Part shown: positions 41,872-54,101 of the stretch, piece after piece
How positions within the stretch are numbered: position 1 is the stretch's first letter
How the letters are laid out: the number at the start of each line of letters is the position of its first letter
The notes under the pieces: model-generated
The model's database searches: none
What the model was told of the DNA's origin: nothing
What the model saw: only the letters and a program-made list of their open reading frames with translations
Made by a program: the position numbers and the translations under genes
Source: Jaltomata sinuosa
Taxonomy: Eukaryota > Streptophyta > Magnoliopsida > Solanales > Solanaceae
Direction of reading: 5' to 3'
DNA: 64,000 nt
Assembly (NCBI GenBank): GCA_003996215.1
Contig: QJPP01000031.1
Span: forward strand, 186,001-250,000

Positions 41872-41889
41872 TGGCGTCGTTGCCGGGGA
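41872..41889 (+). promoter_or_regulatory. primer-binding site, tRNA-Asp type
   Basis: TGGCGTCGTTGCCGGGGA lies four bases after the 5' LTR. It is one base from the common Athila site TGGCGCCGTTGCCGGGGA. Confidence 0.9.
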
Positions 41890-41991
41890 TTGGCTTTTGA
41901 TATGCCATTTTATTGTTTATTGATTCACCTTTGTTGATCATTTGTTTTCTTTTATGCTTTTATTGTTTTTATTGCTTTAAGTAGGTTGCAT

Positions 41992-43119
41992 ATGACTCAC
42001 GCCGGTGATCAAGAAAACAGGGACGGATATATGGACGTGGAGGACGAACTTATTGTTCATGGTGACGTGGGTGCCATCCGGCTACCTCCAACTATTGGCA
42101 ATGATGTATTCCATGTAACGAGTACAATGTAGCATTTGCTACAAATGAAGGGGCTATTTGTAGGGCTGGCTCATGAAGATGCAAACTGACATATCCGAAA
42201 TTTTGTCGAGATTTGCCAGCTCTTCAATATTCAAAACATAACTCAAGAGTCGATATGACTTTGGTTATTCTGATTCTCTCTCACGGGAGAGGCAACCGCA
42301 TGTCTTGACTAGCTCCCCGAGGGCTCCATTACAACATTGAATGGGTTGGTTGAAACTTTCTTGGACCGGTTCTTTCCACCCTCATGGATGTTGCAATTGA
42401 GAGATGAGATTACAAACTTTTGCCAATTGCCGGATGAACCGTTGCACGAGGTGTGGTTAAGATTCAAAAAGAAGTTGTTGTTATGTACGAATCATGGCTT
42501 ACCGGATGTGGTTCTACTCCAAAGTTTTTATCGGGTACTTAATTCAATGAACAAGTCAGTGGCTAAAAATATTGCGGATGGATCTATCATGGATCAAAAT
42601 TATGATCTTGCCTCAGCTCTTTTAGATGGAATCATGAAAACTAATAGAGCTTGGCACACAAGAGAGACTAAAATTTCATCAGGTGTTAATTCCTCCATAA
42701 TAACCAATGAGATGAGGAGAAAAAAGGAAGAGAAAGACGAGGCCATGGCTAAGATGATGACCCAAATCGAGTTGTTGGCTAAGCATATGATGGGAGCCGG
42801 GACTAAAAGTGTAAACGTCGTTGGAGCTTATTGTTCCAAAGGCCATGATGAGGGTGCTTACTCTCTAATGGATGAAGAAGATTGTTTTCTAATGGCAGGT
42901 TCTCACCCGGGGTACCAAGGTGCAAATCAAGGCCCTTGGCGACCTCAGTATGAGAATCAAGGTTGGAACTTGGAAAGAGGTAACCAATGGAGAGATAGAG
43001 AGCAAGGTCAAGACCATGAAGGTCAATGGAGAGATCATAAGAGAGACGGTGATCGCTACAATCACCAAAGTGCTAACCCATATGTACCTCCACCCAAGGT
43101 CGATGATTCGCCATTCTAA
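41992..43119 (+). pseudogene. Athila-like gag
   Basis: Starts MTHAGDQENRDGYMDVEDEL at 41992. Several in-frame stops between about 42129 and 42310 break the N-terminal part (HIRNFVEICQLFNIQNITQE relic). The frame is open from 42337: NGLVETFLDRFFPPSWMLQL, LPDEPLHEVWLRFKKKLLLC, an Arg/Gly/Gln-rich QW-repeat region and NPYVPPP. It is the retrotransposon gag of Athila/Tat-type elements. Confidence 0.9.
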
Positions 43120-43287
43120 CCAAGTGTGAGTGACACCGCAAGCTCCAAAGTTGAAGATATATTGTCACGAGTGTTGAAAAAAGTTGAGTCTACAGATAAT
43201 GGGGTGAAAGACTTGAAGAGTGAGGTGTCTACTCTTCACCAAATGGTGAGTTCCCGCTCAGCATCGATCAAATATTTGGAGGCTTAA

Positions 43288-44240
43288 ATGAATCATCTCT
43301 CAGCCCAAATGAACCCCCGTTTAAAGGGCACCCTTCCTAGTGATATACTTGCAAATTTGAAAAATGATGGCCACGTGATGATGATTGTCGCTAAAAGCAG
43401 AAGGATGCTTGATGGAGTAGGGAGACCGACCAAAGTTAAAAAGAATGAAAAGATATCAAAGGAAGTCGAGATTGAAAAGAATTTTGATGCAAGTCCATAC
43501 ATTGGGGTGAAGCTTAGTGCACCCAATATGGTTGTTGATGATGATAGCCCGAATGAGAAGAAGGATGAGATCGAATTGCCTCCTAAAGTTGCAATTAAGA
43601 TAGAGGAGAAAGTCCCTAGTGAGCCAAGGTCGTTGCCTAAAGGTCTTTCCCCATATCCTCAAAGGTTAATCAAGAAAAAGAAAGATAACCAATTTAAGAA
43701 GTTTTTAGACATGTTCAACAAACTATCCATAAACATTCCTTTGGTTGACGCTCTTATGCAAATGACGGGTTACGCTAAATTCATGAAGGAATTGCGGAAA
43801 AAGAAAAAAGTGATTGATGTTGGGACGGTTGAAGTGTCCCACAGTTATAGCATTATCATGACAAGCAATATAGCCCCCAAGAGGGAAGATTCAGGAGCTT
43901 TCATCATCTCTTATACCATTAGCGTCTTCTTATTCAAAAAGGCCTTGTGCGACCTTGGGGCAAGCACTAATTTGATGCCCCTAGTGATCTTCAAAAAGTT
44001 AGGTTTAGATCCTCCCAATCCCACACCGATGAGGTTGCTAATGGCTAACCATTCGATAAAGTTTTCGGTGGGAATCTAATTTGATGTGTTGGTGAAAGTG
44101 GATAAGTTCAGCTTGACGTCCGATTTTGTGGTTATAGATTGTTATGTTGATCTCGAGGTGCCTATCATTTTAGGGCGCCCATTCTTAGATACTGAAAGAG
44201 CCTTAGTCGATGTTGAGTTAGGAGAACTCAAATTTTTGAG
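43288..44240 (+). pseudogene. Athila-like protease region
   Basis: Open to 44079. LSAQMNPRLKGTLPSDILAN, KVPSEPRSLPKGLSPYPQRL, FMKELRKKKKVIDVGTVEVS, then the aspartic protease site CDLGASTNLMPL. After a stop at 44079, relics of the second half (DFVVIDCYVDLEVPIILGRP) run to about 44230. Confidence 0.88.
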
Positions 44241-44617
44241 TGGGGAGTGAGGAGGTCATATTCAATATTTGTCAACCAATGAAGCCCCCGGATGAGTATA
44301 GTGTGGTGTCCGTGATTGCCACCAAGGAAGAGTTCGTTGGAAGTCCTTGGGGAGATGAAATTAGAGAAAAACCACCGGAAGATCAGCTTGTTATCTATAA
44401 TGATTGTGGAAAGAAGGATCCCGAGAGATTGATCATACCTAAGCCACTATATTTGGTGGATATGCACATGGATCCAAATGACACTCTTCAATTGTTTGTA
44501 TCTATGATGTTATCAGCTTGGCAAAGAGAGGAGCTGATTAAATTCTTAAGGAAGTACTTCTGGTGTTTCGGATGGGATTGTGCCAATCATATTGGCATGA
44601 CCTCGGGCAATGATTGA
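44240..44617 (+). pseudogene. Athila-like protease-RT linker, truncated before RT
   Basis: 125 residues with EVIFNICQPMKPPDEYSVVS, PEDQLVIYNDCGKKDP and FLRKYFWCFGWDCANHIGM. The last motif is the usual lead-in to RT, but the sequence then passes directly to the post-integrase stretch (TGCAATGTAAAATCAAGCGC). The junction marks a deletion. Confidence 0.82.
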
Positions 44618-44759
44618 TCCGTGAGGTACTATCATCATGCTGCAATGTAAAATCAAGCGCTTTTTGGGAGTCAACCCAAGTATTTTGGATTTATTTACTT
44701 TACTTTTTGTTATTTTTTTTTGTGTTTTTAGGAATGCATGGAGATTGAAAAATGGCTAA

Positions 44760-46350
44760 GTGATTTTTTTTAAAGGAGATGTGCGACACCACCTGTGCGT
44801 CGCATGTGATGACTCGCGGTCGCATGCTGCGTCCCCCATTTGGCAGTAATTGAAGAAAACGGAAAAAAAGTCAGAAGGCATGTACGACGTGAGAGGCGAT
44901 CGCACACAGTGACTCGCGGCCGCACATGTTGCGCATGCTTCAACTAGTGAACTGGCAACAAAAATCAGCTAAAAATTTCACCTATGGAGCCACATGCGAA
45001 ACACAAGTGGTCATGTGTGAATCGCATGTGGCGCCACAGGCGCAGGTACGCTTTCAAGTTTTGTTGACCTACCCGTTGACTGACCCAACCCAAAATTTTG
45101 ACCCGCGACTCTTCTTCTTCTTTTTCACTTTAAACTGCCTCTTCTCCCCCATTTTTCTCCATTAAAACTCCCCTTCACCTTCAAACTCTTCCACAACCTC
45201 TATAATCTCTCCAAACTCTTCCCCACTTCCTACACTATTTTCTCCAGCACTCCACCACTACTTCACCATTGTCGCACCACTCAACTTTCCGACAAAATTT
45301 TTGTGGTAATCATTGTAAGCCTTCAAGCTTCAATTTTTCACTTCTCACCATCTCTTTTGATAAGTTCTCTAACGTTAAATCATTATTTTGAAGTATTTTG
45401 GTAATATTATTAGTGAAGCATATTACTTAGATTCTACCATATTATGTTTGTGCTTGAAATCTATTTATTTGAACCTAAATTTTGGGGTTTTATTGTTGTT
45501 ATGGGTTGTGCAAACTTGGTAGATCTTGTTTTAAGGAATATGCATATTGTTTGTATTAATTTTTAGCGTTAAATTCTGAGTTTAGGGTGAAGTCTGAGTA
45601 ACACGCTTGTGATGATGCATGATTTGACCCAATAATAGATTGGGTGACGTCATTCTTAAGGGCAAGCCATCGTCATTGAGAGAGTGTTTCATGTATTATT
45701 GTGAATGGGCTAGAATTGACTTGTTGTGCTCTTGTGATGTTTAATTAATTATGAACTGTCGGTGAGCACTTTGGTTGAGTGGAGTGATTATTGCTGCATT
45801 TGAATGGTTGTCATGTTAATCATAGTTCTTGATATTCTCGATGATATATGGGGTAACGTTCTTCTTAAGAGAATTCAATGAGCACAAGTCTCTTATTGTT
45901 TGGGTCTTGTTTGATTGTGAAGTTTTTCGAGAAAGTCTGAGTACCCGAATAACTTAAAAATTGGTCAACTGTTCCTTTGTTTTGCCTTAGTATTGTTAAG
46001 TTTTGTTCTTGCCTTTTTAGCACTTGTGTGCCATAGGTGTTCTTATGAATTGCATGTGCAACGCAAGTGAAAAGGAAGAATTGAAAAAATTCTCACTTCT
46101 TCCCACCTGCGTTCCACATGCATTTCGCAAGTCTTCACCTGCAAAACGTGGGTGATAACGTATGTGGAAGGCAGAACCTTCCAGTTCACTGTCAGCAGGG
46201 GGCGAAGGTACATGCGTGCTGCATGTCAACGCATGCGAATCATATTTGCCATCGCATGCTATATACCCCTGAACCAAGTATTCTGTTAGCATGTGCGAAG
46301 TCACCTGCGAAGCACGAGTCTCCACTTGTGAATCGCATGTGACACACACA
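44760..46350 (+). repeat. Athila-like spacer with TGCGA/CGCATGTG repeats
   Basis: Short units of the type TGTGCGA...CGCATGTG recur in two clusters (44780-45050 and 46020-46350), and again in both LTRs. The intervening sequence is CT-rich leader-like (45110-45260) and AT-rich; no coding. Confidence 0.6.
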
Positions 46351-46483
46351 TGACAACAGTTTACCTGGTGCCTTTTTCTTCTTTATGCATTTGATTTCTT
46401 TTTCATTTCATTAATTTTTGTAGTATTTCCTTCCTAAAAAAATTGAAAAAAAAATACAGATAATTATTTTTACGGTTTTCCTG

Positions 46484-48283
46484 GTGCTTACATCTATTTG
46501 CAGGACCATGACTTTTTGTAGGCGCAAACCAAAAGGCAAAGCCCCAAAGGGAGCTTCGACATCCGTGGACCCTTCTATATCTGTGCAAAATGAAGAACTA
46601 TCTGAAACACAAATTCAATTTTACCTTAAGGGGATGGAAGCTTATTATCTCACCTTTCGAGAAGAGCGAGCTATTACGGAAGAATCAAGGTTTGATATAG
46701 ACTCCTTCAAGAATGAGTTCCCAAATATAGCAGAGCAGTTCGATAATCGAGTGTGGGACCAATTAGCTGAAGTTACCGGTCCTTATTACCCTTAATTGGT
46801 ATGAGAGTTCTATGCATTGTACCGAGCCAGGTAAGATATTCTGAAGCATAAGGGTCCAGTAGACAAGATACTATGTCTACAATCAATCCTATTGCGGGGC
46901 AAAGTTGTTGACATTACCCCCGCTGCCATAACTCTTTATTCTGGGATAATGAACCGTGCCCACCATTGGGGTTTGCCAGGCATTTAACCTCATAAGACGA
47001 CCAATATGCTTGGGTAGCCAGTGTCATTACTGAAGGCCAACCTTTTTGGGCGGTATCTAAAGGTTGTATCTCTCGTCAAGATCTTAAGTTTGAGGCCCAG
47101 ATGTGGTTAGATTTTGTATGTGCATGGCTTATTCTATCAAATAACACCTCCCATGTTTCCATCGAGGTAGCTATTCTCATCTCGTGTATTATGACTGGTA
47201 TTCACATAAATGCGGGGGAGATTATAACTGATCAATTCAAATGAAAATCTAGACACCAGTCCACTTCTATGACATTCCCTATTCTTATTAGTAAGCTTTG
47301 TCTATGAGCAATATGTCCTTTATTTCGGCCATTAGAAAAAACCTCCCGAGTGGAGGGCATGATTGATTTGGCAACTAAGAGAGATAAAGATGCTCCATCC
47401 ATCAATAGGTGAAAGTTCTCTACAAACCCAAATGCATCAGAAGGTACGAGCCCAGTTCTCTACAAACCCAAATGCATCAGAAGGTACGAGCCCAACCCTT
47501 ATTGTTACTTATGATCAATCAGAGGATCCACCTCCTACCCCTGGGGTGTCGGGACACACCCGCATTGTTCCCCCATCACTTCACCTTTCTCAGGCACCAA
47601 CTACTTTCTCATCATGTGGTTTCCTCAAGCTTGCTCATGTGGCACGTAGCAACGATGATCTTTTGCATAAGATAGCTCAAGATATTCCATCCATGATTCA
47701 GAATGCTATCAAATCATCTTTAAAGCCAGTAGTGACTAACTTGAGCAAATTTTGCACTCGAATTGGTACAGTGGAGGGGGATGTTAGTTCACTCGGGAAA
47801 GAAGTACACTAGACCACATCAAGAGTCCCACAATTGGATCCAAATTTACCAGCTCCTACTTTGGTATCACATCATAGAGATAAGAGTCCTCCAAATGATT
47901 AGTGTATGGGTGAAGACCCAAAGGATATTGAGGGGACATCTGAAATATAAGAAGTGTTTGAGCCGAATATGAATGCTACGAGGCAGCCAAACCCACCTGT
48001 GCAAGTTCAATAGAAGATGCACTTATCTCATATGGAAGCCATCTCTTCTCAGATTAGACCCAGCTGGGCCGCTCCACCTCCCTATTATCACGAGTTGATG
48101 ATGCTTCCAGATAGCTGGGAAATTGTCGACCCTTATGGCCCCCTTCAGGTTAAGTGGGACCCATTAATTCTTTTGGTCGAAGGATTCCAGATTGACCCAG
48201 AGCATGCATATGTTCTTCCACCACCCAGGCCTCCGAGGGCACAACATATCTATTATTTGAGAAGGCATCATCATCAGTCTTAG
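46484..48283 (+). pseudogene. Athila-like additional ORF (plant transposon-protein domain type)
   Basis: 46484-46795 encodes CRRKPKGKAPKGAS, then SETQIQFYLKGMEAYYLTFR and EFPNIAEQFDNRVWDQLAEV. After a stop, relics (LRGKVVDITPAAITLYSG) and further frames at 47363-47812 and 48017-48283 (SYLRP-like low complexity, PPPRPPRAQHIYYLRRHHHQ) follow. It resembles the extra 3' ORF of Athila-group elements, sometimes called env-like. Its function is unknown and it is broken here. Confidence 0.6.
47411..47492 (+). repeat. tandem duplication, about 40 bp x 2
   Basis: AGTTCTCTACAAACCCAAAT plus GCATCAGAAGGTACGAGCCC occurs twice in a row, giving the repeated peptide LYKPKCIRRYE in one frame. Confidence 0.95.
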
Positions 48284-48397
48284 ATCCCCCTGGGAGTTCC
48301 TGCACTTATTCTCTTTGTATAATTTTTTGTGCATTGGGGGCAATGTATCATTTCAGTTGGGGGTGTAATTAGTATTTAGGCCATTGTGGAACATGGT

Positions 48398-48520
48398 TAA
48401 ATCGATAATTTACCTTATGCTTTATATTGCACCCTTGTCGGGCTTGATGTTGTGATTATTGATAATTTGCTTTATGCTTTATATTGCACCCTTGTCGGGC
48501 TTGATGTTGTGATTATTATG
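48398..48520 (+). repeat. tandem duplication, about 61 bp x 2
   Basis: GATAATTT(A/G)C(C/T)TTATGCTTT followed by ATATTGCACCCTTGTCGGGC and TTGATGTTGTGATTATT is present twice, with two or three differences between the copies. Confidence 0.95.
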
Positions 48521-50410
48521 AATGTGAGTTGTCATATCACCGGGTTAGTCCTACACGCTAAATTATTTCACTACTCGTGGTTTGCAAACGCGCTTAGTGC
48601 CTATGCCATGCCTTGTTCTCCATTGATCCATGAGCGCATATCTTTAACATAGCCTTTGTGAATAGTAGTTAATTTTGAAAAAAATCCGAGGATTTTCTTC
48701 ATACTATGGTTCTTTCCTAAGGAGTAAGTTTTTTTTTTTGTTGAACCTAGTGGCATTTTCTTATGATAGATTGAGAGGCGACTTTCTTAAGGGAAAATGC
48801 CAAATTTTAGTATTTAGATTGAGTCCGTGTTTTGCTTATCTTGAATGGACCCACCAAAATTTTCTTGGCAATGAATTTGCAAATTAAAGAAAAGGGGGGG
48901 GGGAAATGATTTTTGTTAAAGCATTCTCTTGTCATGACTTGCAAACTCTCAGTTTGGTTTGATTGATTCACAAATAAATGCGCAGAACTCGGAATAATTT
49001 GTCAAAAGTCATTTCTCCCAATTGATTTTTGAGAGTAATTGCAACTTCTTATGTTGTGATGCCTTGTGTGGTAAGGCTTACTTAGTTCTTGTGCATGCAT
49101 GTTGTCTAGAACTTGCCCCGAATGTGATTCAAGGTAAAATTCTAGATGCTGTCTAGCTTGGAAGATGATCTTAGACCCTCTTTGTACAAGTCACTTCACC
49201 CAAAAGTTCCTTCCCTCAACATTAATCCTAGTTAACTTCTTTTGAGCCTTAACTTTTCTTGACAGCCATGTTATACACCGTAACCTTCTTGAATTCTCGA
49301 AATTGGCACTCGTTCCTCCCTAATAGTTAGAAATGAAAGTCCAAGCTAAAAGTCTAAATTGGGGGGGGGGGGAATATGAATGATTATAGGAATTGTAATG
49401 TAGGCAACATCCTAAGTTTGGGGGTGTACATATTATGTTGATAGAAGGAGGAATTGAGCTCAAATTGTAAGGTAGTACCCATTGCTTATCTTGAGAAGTA
49501 ATTGATCTAACAAAAGAAAGATTGAAAGAAAGAAAAGGTTGGGTGGTGTTACCTCATGATCAAAAGAAAAAGGTGCTTGAAATAACTTTGAGAAGGAGAT
49601 AAATTGGGATTGTGAGAGGGAGAGATAATGTGAAGTGAATCAAAGATGTGAGTGAGTGCATTTGATTATCCATGATAGCGTTAGGGAGGTTTAGTCACTT
49701 GAGCGAAAAGTAAAATCCTCACGTTAACCCTAGCCTACATCTTTTCCCACAAGTCCTCAGTGATTTTGAGCTTGGCGACTCTACATTAGTGGCGAATTAT
49801 ATGAAGCAAACCTATGGTTCAATGTGTGTGTACTCGAACTTCTTTGAGAGAGTGAGAGTCTTCGTGTTCTCTTATAATCCATACATTGTGAATTGTATGA
49901 TTGTGAGTGAGATTCTCTCTTGTGGCGAGTGACATTACATGCTTGGATTAAGAAATGAAGTCTCGATTTCAATTGAGAGGAATGAATGAGACAAGTTTTG
50001 TGGCGAATCTTGAGTCAAACCTTGAGGGTCAATGCCAATGACTTGAGAAGCTTAATGATTTTATTTTGAATGAAAAATCCCCTAATTTTGAAAGAAAGTT
50101 GAAGTCTTTTCATCAAAAGTTTTGAAATGTGTATTTGCTTTGAGAATATGGTGATACCAATCTAGATGAGCCCCTATGTTTAGAGTCTTTTATTCTTATT
50201 TTCATTAGTCTTTGAGTCGATATAGTCCTTTGTGTAGACCTTATGTCTTGAGAAGATGTTTCAATCCTTTACCTTATGAGTGTTTTGCTTGAGGACAAAC
50301 ACCATAGCTCCCAGACAACTACACAAGGCAATGCTTGATATAAGGGCTTCAGATATACATTTGCAGGGTGTTTCCATCACCCTTGAAATAGTAGTTCAAG
50401 TTTGGGAGTT
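48521..50410 (+). other. Athila-like 3' untranslated internal region
   Basis: AT-rich with several G runs (48893-48903, 49363-49374) and the TTTGGGGGTGT type of purine-rich motif typical of this region. GTTTGGGAGTT just before 50411 is the likely polypurine tract. No maintained ORF. Confidence 0.6.
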
Positions 50411-51849
50411 TGATAAGTTGGTAATCTACCAACTTATTTGGCCTTTATTCATGAATTATTGCCTTGATTTGATGTGATTTAGAAGAATCTTATGCCCTTG
50501 ATGAATTGAAGAAAGAAAAGGATTTGAGCCCAAAGGAGCTAAGAATGGAAGCCAAAGGGCAAAGATGATCAGAAGAGCAAGAATTTTCTGAGATGTGCGA
50601 GGGAGTATGCGTGCCGCAAGAGGGCACCCGCATTTTGCTGGTGCCAGCACACATGAAAGATAGAACACTGCCTTAGTAGTCGATGCATGCAAGCCGCAAG
50701 TCCCAAGGGGCGATCTCCCTTTCCATTGCACATAGGACCGCAAGTGAAGGATCGTCACTGATTGGAAGACCAGGCACTTGTGAGCCACAAATCATAAGGG
50801 GTGATAGTAGGTGCCCTCACACCTCATTCTGCACATGCTCAGAAGGACAAAATCATCCAAATGTGTGTGACATAATTGGAAAGGTTTCAAAACCCTTTTT
50901 AGGACTTGTGCAAAAGATATACTGTAGTTTTTCCATTCCCAAGTAGAATACTTGATAAAGTACAATTTTTCTTCTTTTTCTCTAGAGTGAAAAATACCAT
51001 TGTTAACATTGAGCTTGGAATTTGAATTTGACAATTGAAGAATGAATGAAATTTTAGAAAATCCAATTGGTATCTTTTTTTATTCCTTCACCATGAGTAG
51101 CTAAACTCAATTCTAGGGGTGTGTGTATGATGGATGTTTGAATTTGGGAATGGGTGTTGATTATTTGTGTTTATAATTGATTATTATGTATGGGTCTATT
51201 GAATTCTTCATGTTTTAATTTTAGATTTGATGGTGCAAATGTTGATTTAGCTTACTAATTATGTGCTTGCTTGAAGAAGAAGTTTATTAATTGGGGAAGA
51301 GTTCAATAATGGAGATTTAGGATTTCCGTCATAAATTGAGGCTAGAAATAGCTTGATTTAGGAAATTCCCATCTAAGTGTCAAATCTAGAAATAGTTTGA
51401 TTCATCTAAGCTAATTTGGATAGTTTGATGCCCAACTATGGGGATTGAAAAAGACCATAGTATACATACTTATTGGGTTGAAAAATTACTAAGTATAGCT
51501 TTAACCAAAGCTACATGCTAATAATTGAAGGTTTGCTTGAATAATCAGCCCCTATCTCATTGTATGACCCCATCGGAAGCTCACCCCTAGCCTTCTAATC
51601 TTGATCAAATCGATTGTGTTTACGTTGCTCGTTTGTTACATTTTAAATTTTGAATTCCCAAACTATTTCCCCCAACTTTAGTTTCCGTGCTTGAACAACT
51701 TGCTTACTCTAGTGAATTGATTTTTTATGTATAGTGGCTTGTCATTGCACCAATCTCCGTGGATTCGACCCCGACATTCGTTGGGTAATTATTATTTTGC
51801 TTGACTATCATTGTCACCTCCTTCGGGAGAGTTATTTTGAACATCATCA
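50411..51849 (+). repeat. Athila-like 3' LTR
   Basis: 1439 bp, starts TGATAAGTTGGTAATCTAC and ends GAACATCATCA. Compared with the 5' LTR it has numerous substitutions and small indels (for example around 50500 and 50640), so the insertion is not recent. Confidence 0.93.
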
Positions 51850-52592
51850 GCTACTTCGTTTGACTTGGCATGCCACGTCATTTGACACGTGATACCAAAT
51901 TAGGCCTCTAGAATATGACGATGTCTTGGTCTTAGCAAAATTGGCTCATTATTTGTAGCCCAAATAAATGGACTAGCCAAAAAAAACTAGACTTTAATTA
52001 AATTCGTATTATTGGACTTAAATAATTAATCCAATTATATTAATCTATAATACTTATTTGGACTAATATATTTTGAATTTAATATAATCCGAATCATTTT
52101 ATAAATTTATGTCTAATAAATTTTAAATGATTACTAATGCCCCCTATTTCAAGACTTTTCAATGATTTGTTAAATTCAGAACTAAGCGTGAAGTAACAAC
52201 ACGATAATGGTCCATTATGTATCTTAAAGTGCACCATGGGTATATTTAATTAATGTGCAACTCCAAAATAATCAGAGCAAAAGGGTACTGCCAAATGATA
52301 TTTCAACATATATAAGCTATCATCCCAACATTCGATCAATATGGAGAAAATTCAAATGGCCAGACTTGAAGCTTCGGCTAGCTTTGACCAATTAGAAAGA
52401 GCTGGAAGAAGTAAAGTGTTATTACACTTAGAGCATAGAAAATAAAGAATTATAGTTAGCCTAGGAGTATGAGAAGGAATCTTTGTCCTCGCCTATTAGC
52501 ATCAATTTGCATCTATAAATAGATGTTTGTTCCTTTTTCTTTCAGCATCAGCAATCGTGGAGCTTCTTTCAGCAGACGTGTTTGAATTCAAC
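51850..52592. other. sequence right of the Athila element
   Basis: Continues the interrupted repeat of 39944-40421 for about 300 bp (TAATTAATCC-type AT-rich), then unclassified sequence. A TATA-like CTATAAATAG lies at 52513. Confidence 0.4.
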
Positions 52593-52613
52593 ATGGAGGC
52601 ACTAAAGCGTGAG
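52593..52613 (+). CDS. possible first coding exon (MEALKRE)
   Basis: ATG at 52593, seven codons, then GTATAT as a possible donor. It is preceded by a well-placed TATA-like box (52513-52520) and a 5'-UTR-like stretch. No downstream exon was recognised in the window, and the following sequence is LINE and gypsy debris. It may be a gene fragment or chance. Confidence 0.2.
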
Positions 52614-52754
52614 GTATATATTTTATTTCATTTTGATTTTGCCACTTTTTTCCTCAGGTTAGCACATTCGTGGTAGAGAACTCATATTTTATCATACAAA
52701 CATCGAGCTCATGATTGATTTAATTTTCTAGAAACTTGACTTATCGATCTAAAA

Positions 52755-52846
52755 TAACAACAACAACAACACACCCATTATATTCCCAAAAGTGGGGTCT
52801 GGGGAGGGTAGAGTGTACGCAGTCCATACCACTACCTCAACTTCTT
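52755..52846 (-). mobile_element. 92-bp truncated RTE LINE tail
   Basis: Only the last 92 bp of an RTE LINE (TTG tail and GGGGTCTGGGGAGGGTAGAG, complement) flanked by exact 9-bp repeats GATCTAAAA (52746-52754 and 52847-52855). It sits directly beside the longer RTE copy. Confidence 0.85.
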
Positions 52847-52855
52847 GATCTAAAA

Positions 52856-54090
52856 CAACAATAACATATACCTAGTATATTCCCATAATGTGGGGTCTAG
52901 AGAGGGTAGAGTATACGCAGTCCGTACCACTACCTCAGAGGTGAGGTACAAAGCTGTTTCTGATAGACCCCCGACTCAAGATAAAGTCATAATAATAGAA
53001 CAAGAAACAATAGGTAGTAACAAAATAATATATAGTAACACAAATAAGACTACCATAAAATAATACTATAATTGATCTACCCAAGACCACCAACATCATC
53101 AAAACTCCAAGAATAATACACTACAAGTGTAGCACTACGACTAAGAGCATGGACAACAAAACAAAACACTCATACCTACTAACCTTCTACCTTAATTCGC
53201 GTCCTCCACACCTTTATATCAAGGCTCATGTCCTTGGTAAGGTATAACTGCACCTTGTCATGTATAATCACCTCCCTCCAATACTTCTTCGGTCTACCTC
53301 TACCTCACCTCAAACTATCTAGAGCCAACCTCTCATACCTATGTAGTGGGGCATTTGTGCGCCTCCTTATTAAATGCCTGAACTATCTCAACCTCGCTTC
53401 ATGTGTCTTGACTTCCACCGAACTCACTCCCCCTTGTCTTAGATAACCTCATTTCTAATCCTATCTCTCTTAGTAAACCCACACATCCATTGCAGTATCC
53501 TCATCTTTGCCACCTTCATCTTTTAGATGTAAGAGTTCTTGACTGGCCAACACTTGACCCCGTACAACATAGATGGTTTAACTGCCACTCTATAGAATTT
53601 GCCTTTAAGTTTATGAGGCACTTTCTTAGCACACAAGACATCGAACGAGAGGCTCCATTTCATCCACCGTGCACCAATACGGTCAGTGACATCCTCATCG
53701 ATCTCTTTATTTCCCTGGATCATAGAACCAAGATACTTGAAACTATATCTCTTCTGAATGACCAGAGTATCAAGCTTCACCACCATATCATCCTCATTCA
53801 TCACCCCACTGAACTTGCACTCCAAATATTTAGTCTTGGTCCTACTCAACCTAAACCCCTTAGACTCAAGGGTCTATCTCCAAACCTCTAAATTAGCATT
53901 AACTCCTCCACAGGTCTCGTCCATTAAAACTACGTTATCCGCAAATAACATACACCAAGGCACATCACCTTGAATTAGTTGCATCAATACATTCATCACC
54001 AAGGCAAACAAAAATAGGCTAAGGGTCGATTTCCTGGTGCAACCTTATCAATACAAGAAAGTGCTCTGAGTCTCCCCCCATTATCCTTCC
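52856..54090 (-). mobile_element. RTE LINE, 5'-truncated, decayed
   Basis: Same family as 11016-13558. The 3' tail is at 52856-52990. RT C-terminal relics (SRTKTKYLECKFSGV, SFKYLGSMIQGNKEIDEDVT, KLKGKFYRVAVKPSMLYGVK) are at 53523-53849, with more in broken frames on both sides. It begins mid-RT near 54090, next to gypsy sequence. Confidence 0.9.
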
Positions 54091-54101
54091 CATAGGAACA
54101 A

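Larger units (their letters stand above)
40422..51849 (+). mobile_element. Athila-like Ty3/gypsy element, RT-integrase deleted
   Basis: 11.4 kb bounded by LTRs 40422-41867 and 50411-51849, with imperfect 5-bp target duplications GCTGC (40417-40421) and GCTAC (51850-51854). The primer site TGGCGTCGTTGCCGGGGA (41872-41889) is the tRNA-Asp-type site used by Athila elements. It encodes broken gag, a protease region and a post-pol extra ORF. RT, RNase H and integrase are absent. Confidence 0.92.

Noticed and set aside
46484..47812. A host gene inside the 40-52 kb region
   Set aside because: It lies between matching LTRs, after gag and protease of the same element, and has stops; it is best read as the element's extra ORF.
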